Positions 15,595 to 26,135 of a stretch of 64,000 nucleotides of DNA are shown here, in pieces; position 1 is the first letter of the stretch; the number at the start of each line of letters is the position of its first letter. The notes under the pieces are model-generated. The model was not told the DNA's origin. It ran no database searches and was given only the letters and a program-made list of their open reading frames with translations. The DNA is taken from contig NZ_JAMXFJ010000015.1 in assembly GCF_025460805.1 (NCBI RefSeq), forward strand, positions 80,825 to 144,824, in the 5' to 3' direction. The stretch comes from Microvirga sesbaniae. Its GTDB lineage: Bacteria > Pseudomonadota > Alphaproteobacteria > Rhizobiales > Beijerinckiaceae. The position numbers and the translations under genes are program-made.

Positions 15595-16395
15595 CTAGCG
15601 CCTCGTGCGGAACAAAACGGGCCCGGTTTTCGCTGACGCGGAAACCACCTTTGGGTCCGAGGTCCTGGATGCGAGGATCTCGCGCGCCCTGTCGAGATCG
15701 TGCGGGGTATCGACGCCCAGCGGCACGTCGTCGACCACCACGGCGTCGATGCGCATGCCGGCCTCGAGCGCCCGCAGCTGTTCCAGCTTCTCACGGGTCT
15801 CCAGGGGCGACGGCTTCAGGCCGACGAAGCGCTGAAGCGCCCTGCGGCGATAGGCGTAGAGGCCGATGTGGTGATAGAGCGGACCGTCGCCGTACGGCGC
15901 CGTCGCCCGGGTGAAGTAGAGAGCGCGGAAGCGGCCGGCGGAGAGGGGGCTTCCCACCATCTTGACCACGTTGGGGTTGGTTCTCTCCTCCTCGCGCCCG
16001 ATGACGGCCACGAGGGTGGCGATGTCGACCGCCGGATCCGCGAGCGGCCCGATGGAGGCCGCGATGGCGGCCGGGTCGATGGTCGGCAGGTCGCCCTGGA
16101 CGTTCACGATCACGTCGTGCCGTCCCTCCGGGTCGAGCTTTTCCACAGCCTCGAAGATGCGGTCGGACCCGGACGCGTGATCGGCCCGGGTCATGACCGC
16201 CTGCCCGCCTGCCCGGGCGACCGCCTCGGCGATCTCGGACGCATCCGTCGCCACCGCGACCGGTCCGATCCCGGCCTCCACGGCGCGGCGCCAGACATGG
16301 ACGATCATGGGCTCGCCGGCGATCTCGGCCAGGGGCTTGTTCGGCAGCCGGGTCGCGGCCAGGCGGGCGGGGATGAGGACGAGGGGATCGGACAT
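15595..16395 (-). CDS. kdsB: 3-deoxy-manno-octulosonate cytidylyltransferase
   Basis: Activates Kdo as CMP-Kdo for lipopolysaccharide inner core synthesis. The 266-residue protein starts LVLIPARLAATRLPNKPLAEI, the nucleotide-binding loop of the family, and has VNVQGDLPTI and the later HHIGLYAYRR segment. It heads a kdsB-pheA operon and diverges from the cytochrome gene across 274 nt, in which I recognised no firm promoter. Confidence 0.96.
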   Translation of the reverse strand: MSDPLVLIPARLAATRLPNKPLAEIAGEPMIVHVWRRAVEAGIGPVAVATDASEIAEAVARAGGQAVMTRADHASGSDRIFEAVEKLDPEGRHDVIVNVQGDLPTIDPAAIAASIGPLADPAVDIATLVAVIGREEERTNPNVVKMVGSPLSAGRFRALYFTRATAPYGDGPLYHHIGLYAYRRRALQRFVGLKPSPLETREKLEQLRALEAGMRIDAVVVDDVPLGVDTPHDLDRAREILASRTSDPKVVSASAKTGPVLFRTRR

Positions 16396-16669
16396 GGTGC
16401 GGTCTTCGAGGAAACTGCGCGTCCTTAGAACATCGGACCCGAAAGGGGAAGGCAGGGACCGTTTGTCCCGGGCCGAAACCGGATCTTCGGTCGGCCTCGG
16501 GCGTTTGCGCCCCGTGCTGCGACCACGAGGGCGGCGAAAACTCCTGGAAACCCCATTGTCAAAACCCCATCTCTACGGCTAAGCAACGGCCCTGTCGCGG
16601 GCACCCGCCCGCGGATCCGTTCTGCTGCGCTGATTTCGCCGGTGTACGAAGGCGAGGAGAGCCTAACTG

Positions 16670-17212
16670 ATGAATATCGAGACCAATAAGATCGCGGGCG
16701 CCGTTTTCGGTTCGCTTCTCTTCGTGGTCGGCGTCAACGTTATCGCCGGCGGCCTGTTTGCTCCCCATAAGCCCGCTGTCCCCGGTTACGACCTCCCGGC
16801 TCCCGAAGAGACGGCCGCCGCCGGCGGCGGCGCTCCCGCCGAGCCGGCGCAGCCGCTTCCGGTCCTTCTGGCCAGCGCCGATCCGGCCAAGGGCCAGGCC
16901 CAGTCCAAGAAGTGCGCCGCCTGCCACACCCTGGACAAGGGCGGCCCGAACAAGGTCGGCCCGAACCTTTACGGCGTCGTCGGACGCCCGGTCGCCTCGC
17001 ACGAGGGCTTCAACTACTCGGCCGGCATGAAGGCCCATGGCGGCAACTGGACCTACGAGGCCCTGGACGCCTTCGTCCACAACCCGAAGCAGGCGACGCC
17101 CGGCACCATCATGGCCTTCGCGGGTCTCGCCGGCGCCAAGGACCGGGCGGATCTGCTGGTCTACCTGCGCACGCTGTCCGACAGCCCGGTTCCGCTGCCG
17201 GCCGCTCAGTAA
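16670..17212 (+). CDS. Membrane-anchored cytochrome c (CycM-like)
   Basis: A 180-residue class I cytochrome c. An uncleaved membrane anchor at about 8-30 (KIAGAVFGSLLFVVGVNVIA) is followed by an Ala/Pro/Gly-rich linker, then the haem site CAACH at 82-86 and the axial Met148 in GTIMAF. The arrangement matches CycM/Cyt c552-type electron carriers linking the bc1 complex to cytochrome oxidase on the periplasmic face. GAGGAG lies 12 nt before the ATG. A strong terminator follows. Confidence 0.92.
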   Translation: MNIETNKIAGAVFGSLLFVVGVNVIAGGLFAPHKPAVPGYDLPAPEETAAAGGGAPAEPAQPLPVLLASADPAKGQAQSKKCAACHTLDKGGPNKVGPNLYGVVGRPVASHEGFNYSAGMKAHGGNWTYEALDAFVHNPKQATPGTIMAFAGLAGAKDRADLLVYLRTLSDSPVPLPAAQ

Positions 17213-17227
17213 GACCGCTCAGTAAGA
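17202..17227 (+). repeat. 13-bp tandem duplication across the stop codon
   Basis: CCGCTCAGTAAGA occurs twice in immediate succession (17202-17214 and 17215-17227). The first copy contains the last codons and TAA of the cytochrome gene. The second is non-coding and looks like a recent slip or duplication. Confidence 0.85.
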
Positions 17228-17250
17228 TTCTTGCACCCATCACATTTCGG

Positions 17251-17282
17251 AAAGCCGGGCCTCACGCCCGGCTTTTTCTTTG
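17251..17282 (+). terminator. Intrinsic terminator of the cytochrome c gene
   Basis: AAAGCCGGGC (17251-17260) and GCCCGGCTTT (17266-17275) form a perfect 10-bp stem with loop CTCAC, followed by TTTTTCTTT. It lies 39 nt after the stop codon. Confidence 0.95.
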
Positions 17283-17376
17283 GCCTCAGGGGTTTTGCGG
17301 GTTATCCCTTGCGCTCGCCCCGTTGCGCACAAAATCTAACGGGACGACAGACGCCTCACCCTTCAGGAGACGCCGT

Positions 17377-19221
17377 GTGATCCGCACCCTGCTGCCGAGC
17401 TTCCTGGCTGCCTGCCTCGCCTTCACGCCCCTTGCAGCCCAGGACGCCCCATGGCGGCACGGAGCGGCTCTGCTCGACGAGCCCAAATACCCGCAAGGCT
17501 TCGCGCATTTCGATTACGTCAACCCGAATGCCCCGAAGGGCGGCCTGGTGCGCCTGGGCGCGCTCGGCACCTTCGACAGCTTCAATATCGTGGTCGCCGG
17601 CGTGAAGGGCTCGCCCGAACAGGGGCTCGGCCTCGTCTATGAGACCCTGACCACGTCCGCCCTCGACGAGGCGAACGCCGCCTACGGGCTGCTCGCCGAA
17701 TCCTTCTCCTCTCCCGAGGATTATTCGTCCGTCAGCTTCCGGCTGCGGCCGGAGGCGCGCTGGCACGACGGCAAGCCCGTGACGGCGGACGACGTGATCT
17801 TCTCGTTCGAGAGCCTGAAGGCCAACAGCCCGACCTATGCCTTCTATTATGCCAACGTGACGAAGGCCGAGAAGGTGAGCGACCGCGAGGTCCGCTTCAC
17901 CTTCGACGAGAAGGGCAACCGCGAATTGCCGCAGATCATGGGGCAGCTGACGGTCCTGCCGAAGCACTGGTGGGAAGGCACCGCCCCGGACGGGCGCAAG
18001 CGCGACGTGACCCAGACCATGCTGGAGCCGCCCCTCGGCTCCGGCCCCTATCGGCTCAAGAGCTTCGAGCCCGGCCGCAATGCATCCTACGAGCGCGTGA
18101 AGGATTATTGGGGCGAGAGGATCAACGTGAATGTGGGGCAGAACAACTTCGACGAGATCCGCTACGAGTATTACCGGGATGCGACGGTGCTGCTCGAAGC
18201 CTTCAAGGCCGACCGCCTCGACTTTCGCACGGAGAACAGCGCGCGCAACTGGGCGACCGGTTACGATTTTCCGGCGCGCCAGGAAGGCCGCGTGATCCTG
18301 GAGGAGTTCCCGTTCCGCGCCACGGGCGTGATGCAGGCCTTCGTGCTCAACATGCGGCGCGACAAGTTCAAGGATCAGCGCGTCCGTCGTGCCTTCAACC
18401 TCGCCTTCCCGTTCGAGGAACTGAACAAGACGATCTTCTACGGCCTCTACGAGCGGCCCTCGAGCTATTTCTACGGGCTCGATCTCGCGTCGTCCGGACT
18501 GCCTGAAGGCAAGGAGCGGGAGATCCTCGAGAGCGTCCGCGACAAGGTCCCGGCCTCCGTCTTCACGACGCCGTACACGAACCCTGTCAACGACTCGCCC
18601 GAGACGATCCGCAACAACCTGCGCGAGGCCGACCGTCTCCTCAAGGAGGCCGGCTGGGAGATCAAGAACGGCCGCCGCGTCAATGCGAAAGGCGAGGTCC
18701 TGACCGTGGAGCTGCTCAGCAGCAGCCCCAACGAGGAACGGGTGTTCCTGCCCTACAAGGCGTCCCTGGACCGCCTCGGCATCGCGGCCTCGGTGCGCAC
18801 CATCGACGACGTGCAGTACACGAACCGCACCCGGTCCTTCGACTTCGACATCGCCACCGGCCTCTGGCCGCAATCGCTCTCGCCCGGCAACGAGCAACGC
18901 GAGTTCTGGGGCTCGCAGGCGGCGGCGCGCGACGGCTCGCGCAACCTCGCCGGCATCGCCGATCCCGGCGTGGATGCGCTCATCGACAGGGTCATCTTCG
19001 CCAAGAACCGCGACGAGCTCGTCGCCGCCACCAAGGCTCTCGACCGCGTCCTTCTCGCCCACGATTACGTGGTCCCACAATGGACATCGCTGAAGCAGCG
19101 CACGGCGCGCTGGAACCGCTACAGCCATCCCGACACCATGCCGCGCTTCGGCGGCGCCGCGTTCCCGACCATCTGGTGGTATGACGAAGCGAAGGCCGCC
19201 AAGACGGGAGCTCCGCGATGA
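17377..19221 (+). CDS. yejA: YejA-like peptide ABC transporter binding protein 1
   Basis: Periplasmic solute-binding protein (SBP family 5) of a Yej-type importer, 614 residues. A Sec signal peptide (IRTLLPSFLAACLAFTPLAA) is followed by the YejA opening FAHFDYVNPNAPKGG and the domain with LGSGPYRLKSF. The start is a GTG with AGGAG seven nt upstream. An in-frame open stretch further upstream is only a shadow of the cytochrome gene. A TTGCGC-17-AAATCT pair at 17309-17337 is a possible promoter. YejABEF systems import peptides such as microcin C in E. coli and host antimicrobial peptides in rhizobia. The next gene is a paralogue overlapping by ATGA. Confidence 0.93.
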   Translation: MIRTLLPSFLAACLAFTPLAAQDAPWRHGAALLDEPKYPQGFAHFDYVNPNAPKGGLVRLGALGTFDSFNIVVAGVKGSPEQGLGLVYETLTTSALDEANAAYGLLAESFSSPEDYSSVSFRLRPEARWHDGKPVTADDVIFSFESLKANSPTYAFYYANVTKAEKVSDREVRFTFDEKGNRELPQIMGQLTVLPKHWWEGTAPDGRKRDVTQTMLEPPLGSGPYRLKSFEPGRNASYERVKDYWGERINVNVGQNNFDEIRYEYYRDATVLLEAFKADRLDFRTENSARNWATGYDFPARQEGRVILEEFPFRATGVMQAFVLNMRRDKFKDQRVRRAFNLAFPFEELNKTIFYGLYERPSSYFYGLDLASSGLPEGKEREILESVRDKVPASVFTTPYTNPVNDSPETIRNNLREADRLLKEAGWEIKNGRRVNAKGEVLTVELLSSSPNEERVFLPYKASLDRLGIAASVRTIDDVQYTNRTRSFDFDIATGLWPQSLSPGNEQREFWGSQAAARDGSRNLAGIADPGVDALIDRVIFAKNRDELVAATKALDRVLLAHDYVVPQWTSLKQRTARWNRYSHPDTMPRFGGAAFPTIWWYDEAKAAKTGAPR

Positions 19222-21080
19222 GAACGATCACCCGCCGCCTCATCCTCAAGACGGGAGCGGCAGGCGCCGCCCTTTCATTGCTGCCGCGCATCGGCCTGGC
19301 GCAGGAAGGCGAGACGGAGACGCACGGGCTCTCGAGCTTCGGCGAGCTGAAGCAGGCGCCGGACTTCAAGCATTTCGACTACGTGAACCCCGCCGCCCCC
19401 AAGGGCGGCACGTTGGCGATCCAGATCAAGCAGACCACCGGCAATCAGAATTTCGACACCTTCAACACCCTCAATGTCTTCGTGCTGCGAGGCGACGGCG
19501 CGGCCGGGATGACCGGGACGTTCGACACCCTGATGGCCGGTTCGGCCGATGAACCGGACGCGCTTTACGGGCTCGTGGCGAAGAGCGTCCGCATCTCCGA
19601 CGACAAGCTCACCTACCGCTTCGTCCTGCGACCCGAGGCGCGCTTCCACGACGGCTCGAAGCTGACCGCGAGGGATGCGGCCTTCTCGCTCAACATCCTG
19701 AAGGCCAAGGGACATCCCGTCTTCAGCCAGCTCCTGGCCCAAATGGCGTCGGCCGAAGCGGAACCGGACGAGATCCTGCGTGTCCAGTTCACGCCGCAGC
19801 GCAGCCGCGACATCCATCTCATCGTGGCCGGCATGCCGATCTTCTCCGAGCGCTACTGGCAGGGCAAGGATTTCGAGGCCTCGACCCTGGAGGCGCCGCT
19901 CGGTTCCGGCCCCTACAAGGTCGGCCGCTTCGAGGTGGGCCGCTTCATCGAGTTCGAGCGTGTCCCGGATTACTGGGCCAAGGACCTGCCGGTGAATGTG
20001 GGGCAGAACAATTTCGACCGCATCCGGTACGAGTATTTCCGCGACCGCACGGTCGCGTTCGAGGCGTTCAAGAACGGCACGCTCAACTATCACGAGGAAT
20101 ACACCTCCCGCACCTGGACGACCGGATACGACTTTCCCGCCATGCGCGAAGGCCGGGTCAAGAAGGAAGAGATCTCGAACGATTCTCCTTCTGCCATCCA
20201 GGGCTGGTACTTCAACACGCGCCGCGAGGCCTTCAAGGACCCGCGCATCCGCGAGGCCATCGGTCTCGCGTTCGATTTCGAGTGGACGAACGCCAACATC
20301 ATGTTCGGCCTCTACCGGCGCACCACATCGTTCTTCGAGAACAGCGACATGAAGGCCGTGGGCAAGCCCTCGCCGGAGGAACTCGCCCTGCTCGAGCCCT
20401 TCCGCGACAAGCTGCCGGCCTCGGTCTTCGCGGATCCCGTCGTTCCGCCGGTCTCCGACGGGTCCGGGCAGGACCGGCAGCTGCTGCGCCGGGCCGACGA
20501 GCTCCTGCGGCAGGCGGGCTGCAAGCGTGACGGCGGCGTGCTGAAGCTGCCGAACGGCCAGCCCTTCGCCATCGAGTTCCTCGATTTTCAGCCTTCGCTC
20601 CAGCCCCACACCCAGCCGTTCCAGAACAACCTGAAGCGCCTCGGCATCGATGCGCGCTCACGCATCGTGGATGCGGCCCAGTATCAGCAGCGCCTGAACG
20701 AGTACGATTTCGACATGACGAGCCGCGCCCTCGTCGGCTCCACGACGCCGGGCGACAGCCTGCGGACCGTCTACGGCTCCCAGTCCGCCAGGACCCCGGG
20801 CGCGCAGAATCTCGCCGGCATCGCCGATCCGGCCGTGGACGCGCTGATCGAGCGGATCGGCAACGCCCGGTCGCGTCAGGAGCTGAACATCGCCTGCCGT
20901 GCCCTGGACCGGGTCCTCCGTTCGGGCCATTATTGGGTGCCCATGTGGTACCGGGCCAGCGAGTGGCTGGCCTATTGGGACCAGTTCTCGCGCCCGCAGA
21001 CCAAGCCCCGCTTCGCCTCGGGCGCGCCGGGGACCTGGTGGTACGACGCCGAGAAGGCGAAGCGGATCGGAAGAGGATAA
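19218..21080 (+). CDS. yejA: YejA-like peptide ABC transporter binding protein 2
   Basis: A second 620-residue YejA-type binding protein, clearly paralogous to the first: it shares FDYVNP-x-APKGG, LGSGPY, NVGQNNFD-x-IRYEY and NLAGIADP-x-VDALI. The N-terminus ITRRLILKTGAAGAALSLLP has twin arginines before a hydrophobic stretch and resembles a Tat signal, whereas the first copy has a plain Sec signal; the route is therefore possibly different (inference). It overlaps the first gene by ATGA and precedes yejB by 72 nt. Confidence 0.93.
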   Translation: MRTITRRLILKTGAAGAALSLLPRIGLAQEGETETHGLSSFGELKQAPDFKHFDYVNPAAPKGGTLAIQIKQTTGNQNFDTFNTLNVFVLRGDGAAGMTGTFDTLMAGSADEPDALYGLVAKSVRISDDKLTYRFVLRPEARFHDGSKLTARDAAFSLNILKAKGHPVFSQLLAQMASAEAEPDEILRVQFTPQRSRDIHLIVAGMPIFSERYWQGKDFEASTLEAPLGSGPYKVGRFEVGRFIEFERVPDYWAKDLPVNVGQNNFDRIRYEYFRDRTVAFEAFKNGTLNYHEEYTSRTWTTGYDFPAMREGRVKKEEISNDSPSAIQGWYFNTRREAFKDPRIREAIGLAFDFEWTNANIMFGLYRRTTSFFENSDMKAVGKPSPEELALLEPFRDKLPASVFADPVVPPVSDGSGQDRQLLRRADELLRQAGCKRDGGVLKLPNGQPFAIEFLDFQPSLQPHTQPFQNNLKRLGIDARSRIVDAAQYQQRLNEYDFDMTSRALVGSTTPGDSLRTVYGSQSARTPGAQNLAGIADPAVDALIERIGNARSRQELNIACRALDRVLRSGHYWVPMWYRASEWLAYWDQFSRPQTKPRFASGAPGTWWYDAEKAKRIGRG

Positions 21081-21152
21081 GGCTTGGACGATACAGACGG
21101 CTGCACCGACCTCTCTCCTGGCCGCATCGGCCGACAATCCTAAAGGCACCTG

Positions 21153-22262
21153 ATGCTGGCCTATATCGCACGCCGCATACTTCTCATGATCCCGACGATC
21201 CTCGGGATCATGCTCATCTCCTTCGTGCTGGTGCAGTTCGCGCCCGGCGGCCCTGTCGAGCGCATCATCGCGCAGCTTCAGGGCCAGGATTCCGGCGCCT
21301 CCTCGCGCATCTCCGGCGGCGGGAGCGATTTCGGCGCTCAGAGCCCCGGCGGGGTCGGCGCGGGCGATGCCTCGTCCTCGCGCTACCGCGGCGCCCAGGG
21401 GCTCGACCCGCAATTCATCAAGCAGCTCGAGGCGCAGTTCGGTTTCGACAAGCCGGCCTACGAACGCTTCCTGAAGATGCTGTGGGACTATGCCCGCTTC
21501 GATTTCGGCAAGAGCTATTTCCGTGACATCTCGGTCCTGGAGCTCATCAAGGAGAAGCTTCCGGTCTCGATCAGCCTGGGCCTGTGGATGACCCTTCTCT
21601 CCTATGCGATCTCCATTCCGCTGGGCATCAAGAAGGCCGTGCGGGACGGCTCCTCCTTCGATATCTGGACCTCCGCCATCGTCATCATCGGCTACGCCAT
21701 TCCGGGCTTCCTCTTCGCGATCCTGCTGATCGTGCTCTTCGCCGGCGGCTCGTTCTGGCAGATCTTCCCCCTGCGGGGCCTCACGTCCGAGAACTGGGCC
21801 TTCATGCCCTGGTACAGCCAGATCGCCGATTACTTCTGGCACCTGGTGCTGCCGATCACCGCCATGGCGCTCGGCGCCTTCGCCACCTCGACGCTTCTCA
21901 CCAAGAACTCGTTCCTCGACGAGATCCGCAAGCAATACGTGCTGACCGCCCGCATGAAGGGCCTGTCCGAGCGACAGGTGCTGTACGGCCACGTGTTCCG
22001 CAATGCGATGCTGATCGTCATCGCGGGCTTCCCGGGAGCCTTCATCGGCGCCTTCTTCGCCGGCGCGCTGCTCATCGAGACGATCTTCTCCCTCGACGGC
22101 CTCGGGCTCCTCTCCTTCGAGTCCATCGTGAACCGCGACTATCCGGTGGTGTTCGCCAACCTCTACATCTTCTCCCTGGTGGGCCTGGCAGTGAACCTGC
22201 TCTCGGACCTCACCTATACCTGGATCGATCCGCGGATCGACTTCGAGACCCGGGAGGCGTGA
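21153..22262 (+). CDS. yejB: Yej peptide ABC transporter permease B
   Basis: A 369-residue inner-membrane permease of the OppB/DppB family. An N-terminal helix (IARRILLMIPTILGIMLISF) is followed by a periplasmic stretch that is unusually Gly/Ser/Gln-rich at about 45-85, then five membrane helices and the EAA-like loop MKGLSERQVLYGHVFRNAML that contacts the ATPase. Next to yejE (1 nt gap) and yejF it forms the Yej translocation pore. Confidence 0.95.
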   Translation: MLAYIARRILLMIPTILGIMLISFVLVQFAPGGPVERIIAQLQGQDSGASSRISGGGSDFGAQSPGGVGAGDASSSRYRGAQGLDPQFIKQLEAQFGFDKPAYERFLKMLWDYARFDFGKSYFRDISVLELIKEKLPVSISLGLWMTLLSYAISIPLGIKKAVRDGSSFDIWTSAIVIIGYAIPGFLFAILLIVLFAGGSFWQIFPLRGLTSENWAFMPWYSQIADYFWHLVLPITAMALGAFATSTLLTKNSFLDEIRKQYVLTARMKGLSERQVLYGHVFRNAMLIVIAGFPGAFIGAFFAGALLIETIFSLDGLGLLSFESIVNRDYPVVFANLYIFSLVGLAVNLLSDLTYTWIDPRIDFETREA

Positions 22263-22263
22263 G

Positions 22264-23423
22264 ATGAACGAGAACGTGCCCCTGGTCTCGCCGGCCTCCT
22301 CGCCGGTCGCCCCGCCCCTGCCGAAAGAGGGCTTCATCAGGCTCTCGCCGCTGAACCGGCGGCGGCTGCAGAACTTCAAGGCCAACCGGCGCGGCTACTG
22401 GTCGTTCTGGATCTTCCTGATCCTGTTCGGCTTGAGCCTCTTTGCGGAGCTGATCGCCAACGACAAGCCGATCCTCGCCTCCTACAAGGGCGAGCTGCTC
22501 TATCCGGCCTTCGTGGATTATCCGGAGGAGAAGTTCGGCGGCTTCCTGGCGCAGACCGATTACCGCGATCCGGTCATCGCCAAGGAGATCCAGGAGAACG
22601 GCTGGCTGTTCTGGGCGCCGATCCGCTTCTCCTACAACACGCACAATCTCGACCTTCCCGTTCCAGCGCCGGCACCGCCCACCTGGATGCTCACCGACGC
22701 GCAATGCCGCCCCATCGCCGAGCGCACCGGCGGCACCGGTTGCCGCGACATCGAGTGGAACTGGCTCGGCACCGACGACCAGGGCCGCGACGTCGTCGCC
22801 CGCCTGATCTACGGCTTCCGTATCTCGGTTCTGTTCGGCCTCACGCTGGCCGGCATTTCATCCATCGTGGGCATTCTTGCCGGCGCCGTGCAGGGCTATT
22901 ACGGCGGCTGGACCGACCTCCTGTTCCAGCGCTTCATCGAGATCTGGACGGCGATCCCGTCGCTCTATCTCCTGATCATCATCTCGGCCGTCATCACGCC
23001 GAGCTTCTTCGTGCTGCTCGGCATCCTGCTGCTGTTCTCCTGGGTGTCGCTGGTGGGCGTGGTGCGCGCCGAGTTCCTGCGGGCCAGGAACTTCGAATAT
23101 GTGCGCGCCGCCCGGGCCCTGGGCCTGTCCAACGGCACCATCATGTTCAAGCACCTCCTGCCGAACGCCATGGTGGCGACCCTGACCTTCATGCCGTTCA
23201 TCATCAACGGCTCGATCAGCACGCTCACCTCCCTCGACTTCCTCGGCTTCGGCCTGCCGCCCGGCTCGCCGTCCCTTGGCGAACTGCTCGCGCAGGGCAA
23301 GGCCAACCTTCAGGCGCCGTGGCTCGGCCTCGCCGGCTTCTTCGTGATCGCCATCATGCTCAGCCTCCTCATCTTCATCGGCGAAGCGGTGCGCGACGCC
23401 TTCGACCCGCGGAAGACGTTCCG

Positions 23424-23427
<4 letters not shown>
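22264..23427 (+). CDS. yejE: Yej peptide ABC transporter permease E
   Basis: A 387-residue OppC-type permease. The long N-terminal part (about 1-165, with LSPLNRRRLQNFKANRRG before the first helix and a large periplasmic domain) is characteristic of YejE, and the remainder has five helices with the EAA loop ARALGLSNGTIMFKHLLPNA. The stop overlaps the yejF start by ATGA. Confidence 0.95.
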
Positions 23428-25052
<1,625 letters not shown>

Positions 25053-25071
25053 GATTCAAACGTTCTCCGTC

Positions 25072-26067
25072 ATGCATGCGCACCACCATTCAGGCGGCCA
25101 TCATCACGGGCATTCCCATGCCCCTCAGGCCGGCCATGGACGCGCCTTCGCGATCGGGATCGCGCTCAACCTCGCCTTCGTGGCCATCGAGGCGGGCTAC
25201 GGCTTCTGGGCCGATTCCATGGCCCTGCTCTCCGATGCCGGCCACAACCTGAGCGACGTGCTCGGCCTCGCCATCGCCTGGGGGGCGGCCCTGCTCGCAC
25301 GTCGCGCGCCCACGGAGCGCTTCACCTACGGGCTGCGCTCGAGCTCCATCCTGGCCGCCCTGTTCAACGCGCTCCTCCTGCTGGTCGCGGTGGGCGGCAT
25401 CGTGTGGGAATCCATCCAGAGGCTCATCGCGCCGACGCCGGTCGCGGCGGGCGCCATGATGATCGTGGCCGGAATCGGCATCGTGGTGAACGGGTTCACG
25501 GCCTTTCTCTTCATGGGCGGCCAGCACGACTTGAACATCCGCGGCGCATTCCTGCACATGGTGGCGGACGCGGCCGTGTCCCTCGGGGTCGTTCTCGGCG
25601 GCCTCGCGATCCTCTGGACCGGCGCCGACTGGATCGACCCGGCGCTCAGCCTCGTCATCGCGGCCGTCATCGTCTGGGGCACCTGGGGATTGCTGAAGCA
25701 GTCCCTGGCGCTGTCCCTTCACGGCGTGCCGCGCGGGATCGCCGTGCCCGATGTCCGGAATGCCCTGGAGGCCATGCCCGGGGTCGCCCGGGTCCATCAC
25801 CTCCATGTCTGGGCGGTGAGCACCACCGAGACGGCGATGACGGCCCATCTCGTCATGCCCGGCGGGCACCCGGGCGACCGGTTCTTGGCCGAGGCGCAGC
25901 GGGAGCTGAAAGCCCATTTCGGCATCGGACATGCGACCCTGCAGATCGAGGTTCACCGGCCGGGCACCGACAATCACGGCCCGGAATGTCCGCTCGATGA
26001 TCCTATCGAGGTCCATGGGGGGCACGATCATGAGGGGCACGATCATGGGGGGCACCCCCACCCTTAG
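25072..26067 (+). CDS. Cation diffusion facilitator (zinc-type exporter)
   Basis: A 331-residue CDF/ZnT-family antiporter, probably exporting Zn(II) in exchange for protons. Six membrane helices lie between about 25 and 215, with metal-site residues in MALLSDAGHNLSDVLG (helix 2) and HMVADAAVSLG (helix 5), followed by a cytoplasmic ferredoxin-like domain containing HHLHVWAVSTTETAM. Both ends are histidine-rich: HAHHHSGGHHHGHSH at the start and repeated GHDHEG-type units at the end. It lies 20 nt after yejF, so it may be read from the same transcript. Metal specificity is an inference from the family. Confidence 0.92.
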   Translation: MHAHHHSGGHHHGHSHAPQAGHGRAFAIGIALNLAFVAIEAGYGFWADSMALLSDAGHNLSDVLGLAIAWGAALLARRAPTERFTYGLRSSSILAALFNALLLLVAVGGIVWESIQRLIAPTPVAAGAMMIVAGIGIVVNGFTAFLFMGGQHDLNIRGAFLHMVADAAVSLGVVLGGLAILWTGADWIDPALSLVIAAVIVWGTWGLLKQSLALSLHGVPRGIAVPDVRNALEAMPGVARVHHLHVWAVSTTETAMTAHLVMPGGHPGDRFLAEAQRELKAHFGIGHATLQIEVHRPGTDNHGPECPLDDPIEVHGGHDHEGHDHGGHPHP

Positions 26068-26070
26068 AGA

Positions 26071-26094
26071 GCATCGCATCTTTCCCCGCGATGC
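26071..26094 (+). other. Hairpin between CDF gene and deoB
   Basis: GCATCGC (26071-26077) and GCGATGC (26088-26094) form a 7-bp stem with a 10-nt loop. No U-run follows. It could be a weak stop or a processing site in front of deoB. Confidence 0.35.
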
Positions 26095-26135
26095 CGTATC
26101 ACTCGTGATTCTCGTGGCTTGAAGGACAGGACGAC

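Noticed and set aside
16912..17376. In-frame extension of yejA1 back through the cytochrome gene
   Set aside because: It is a shadow frame of the cytochrome c gene and crosses an intrinsic terminator; the GTG at 17377 has a good AGGAG and a signal peptide.
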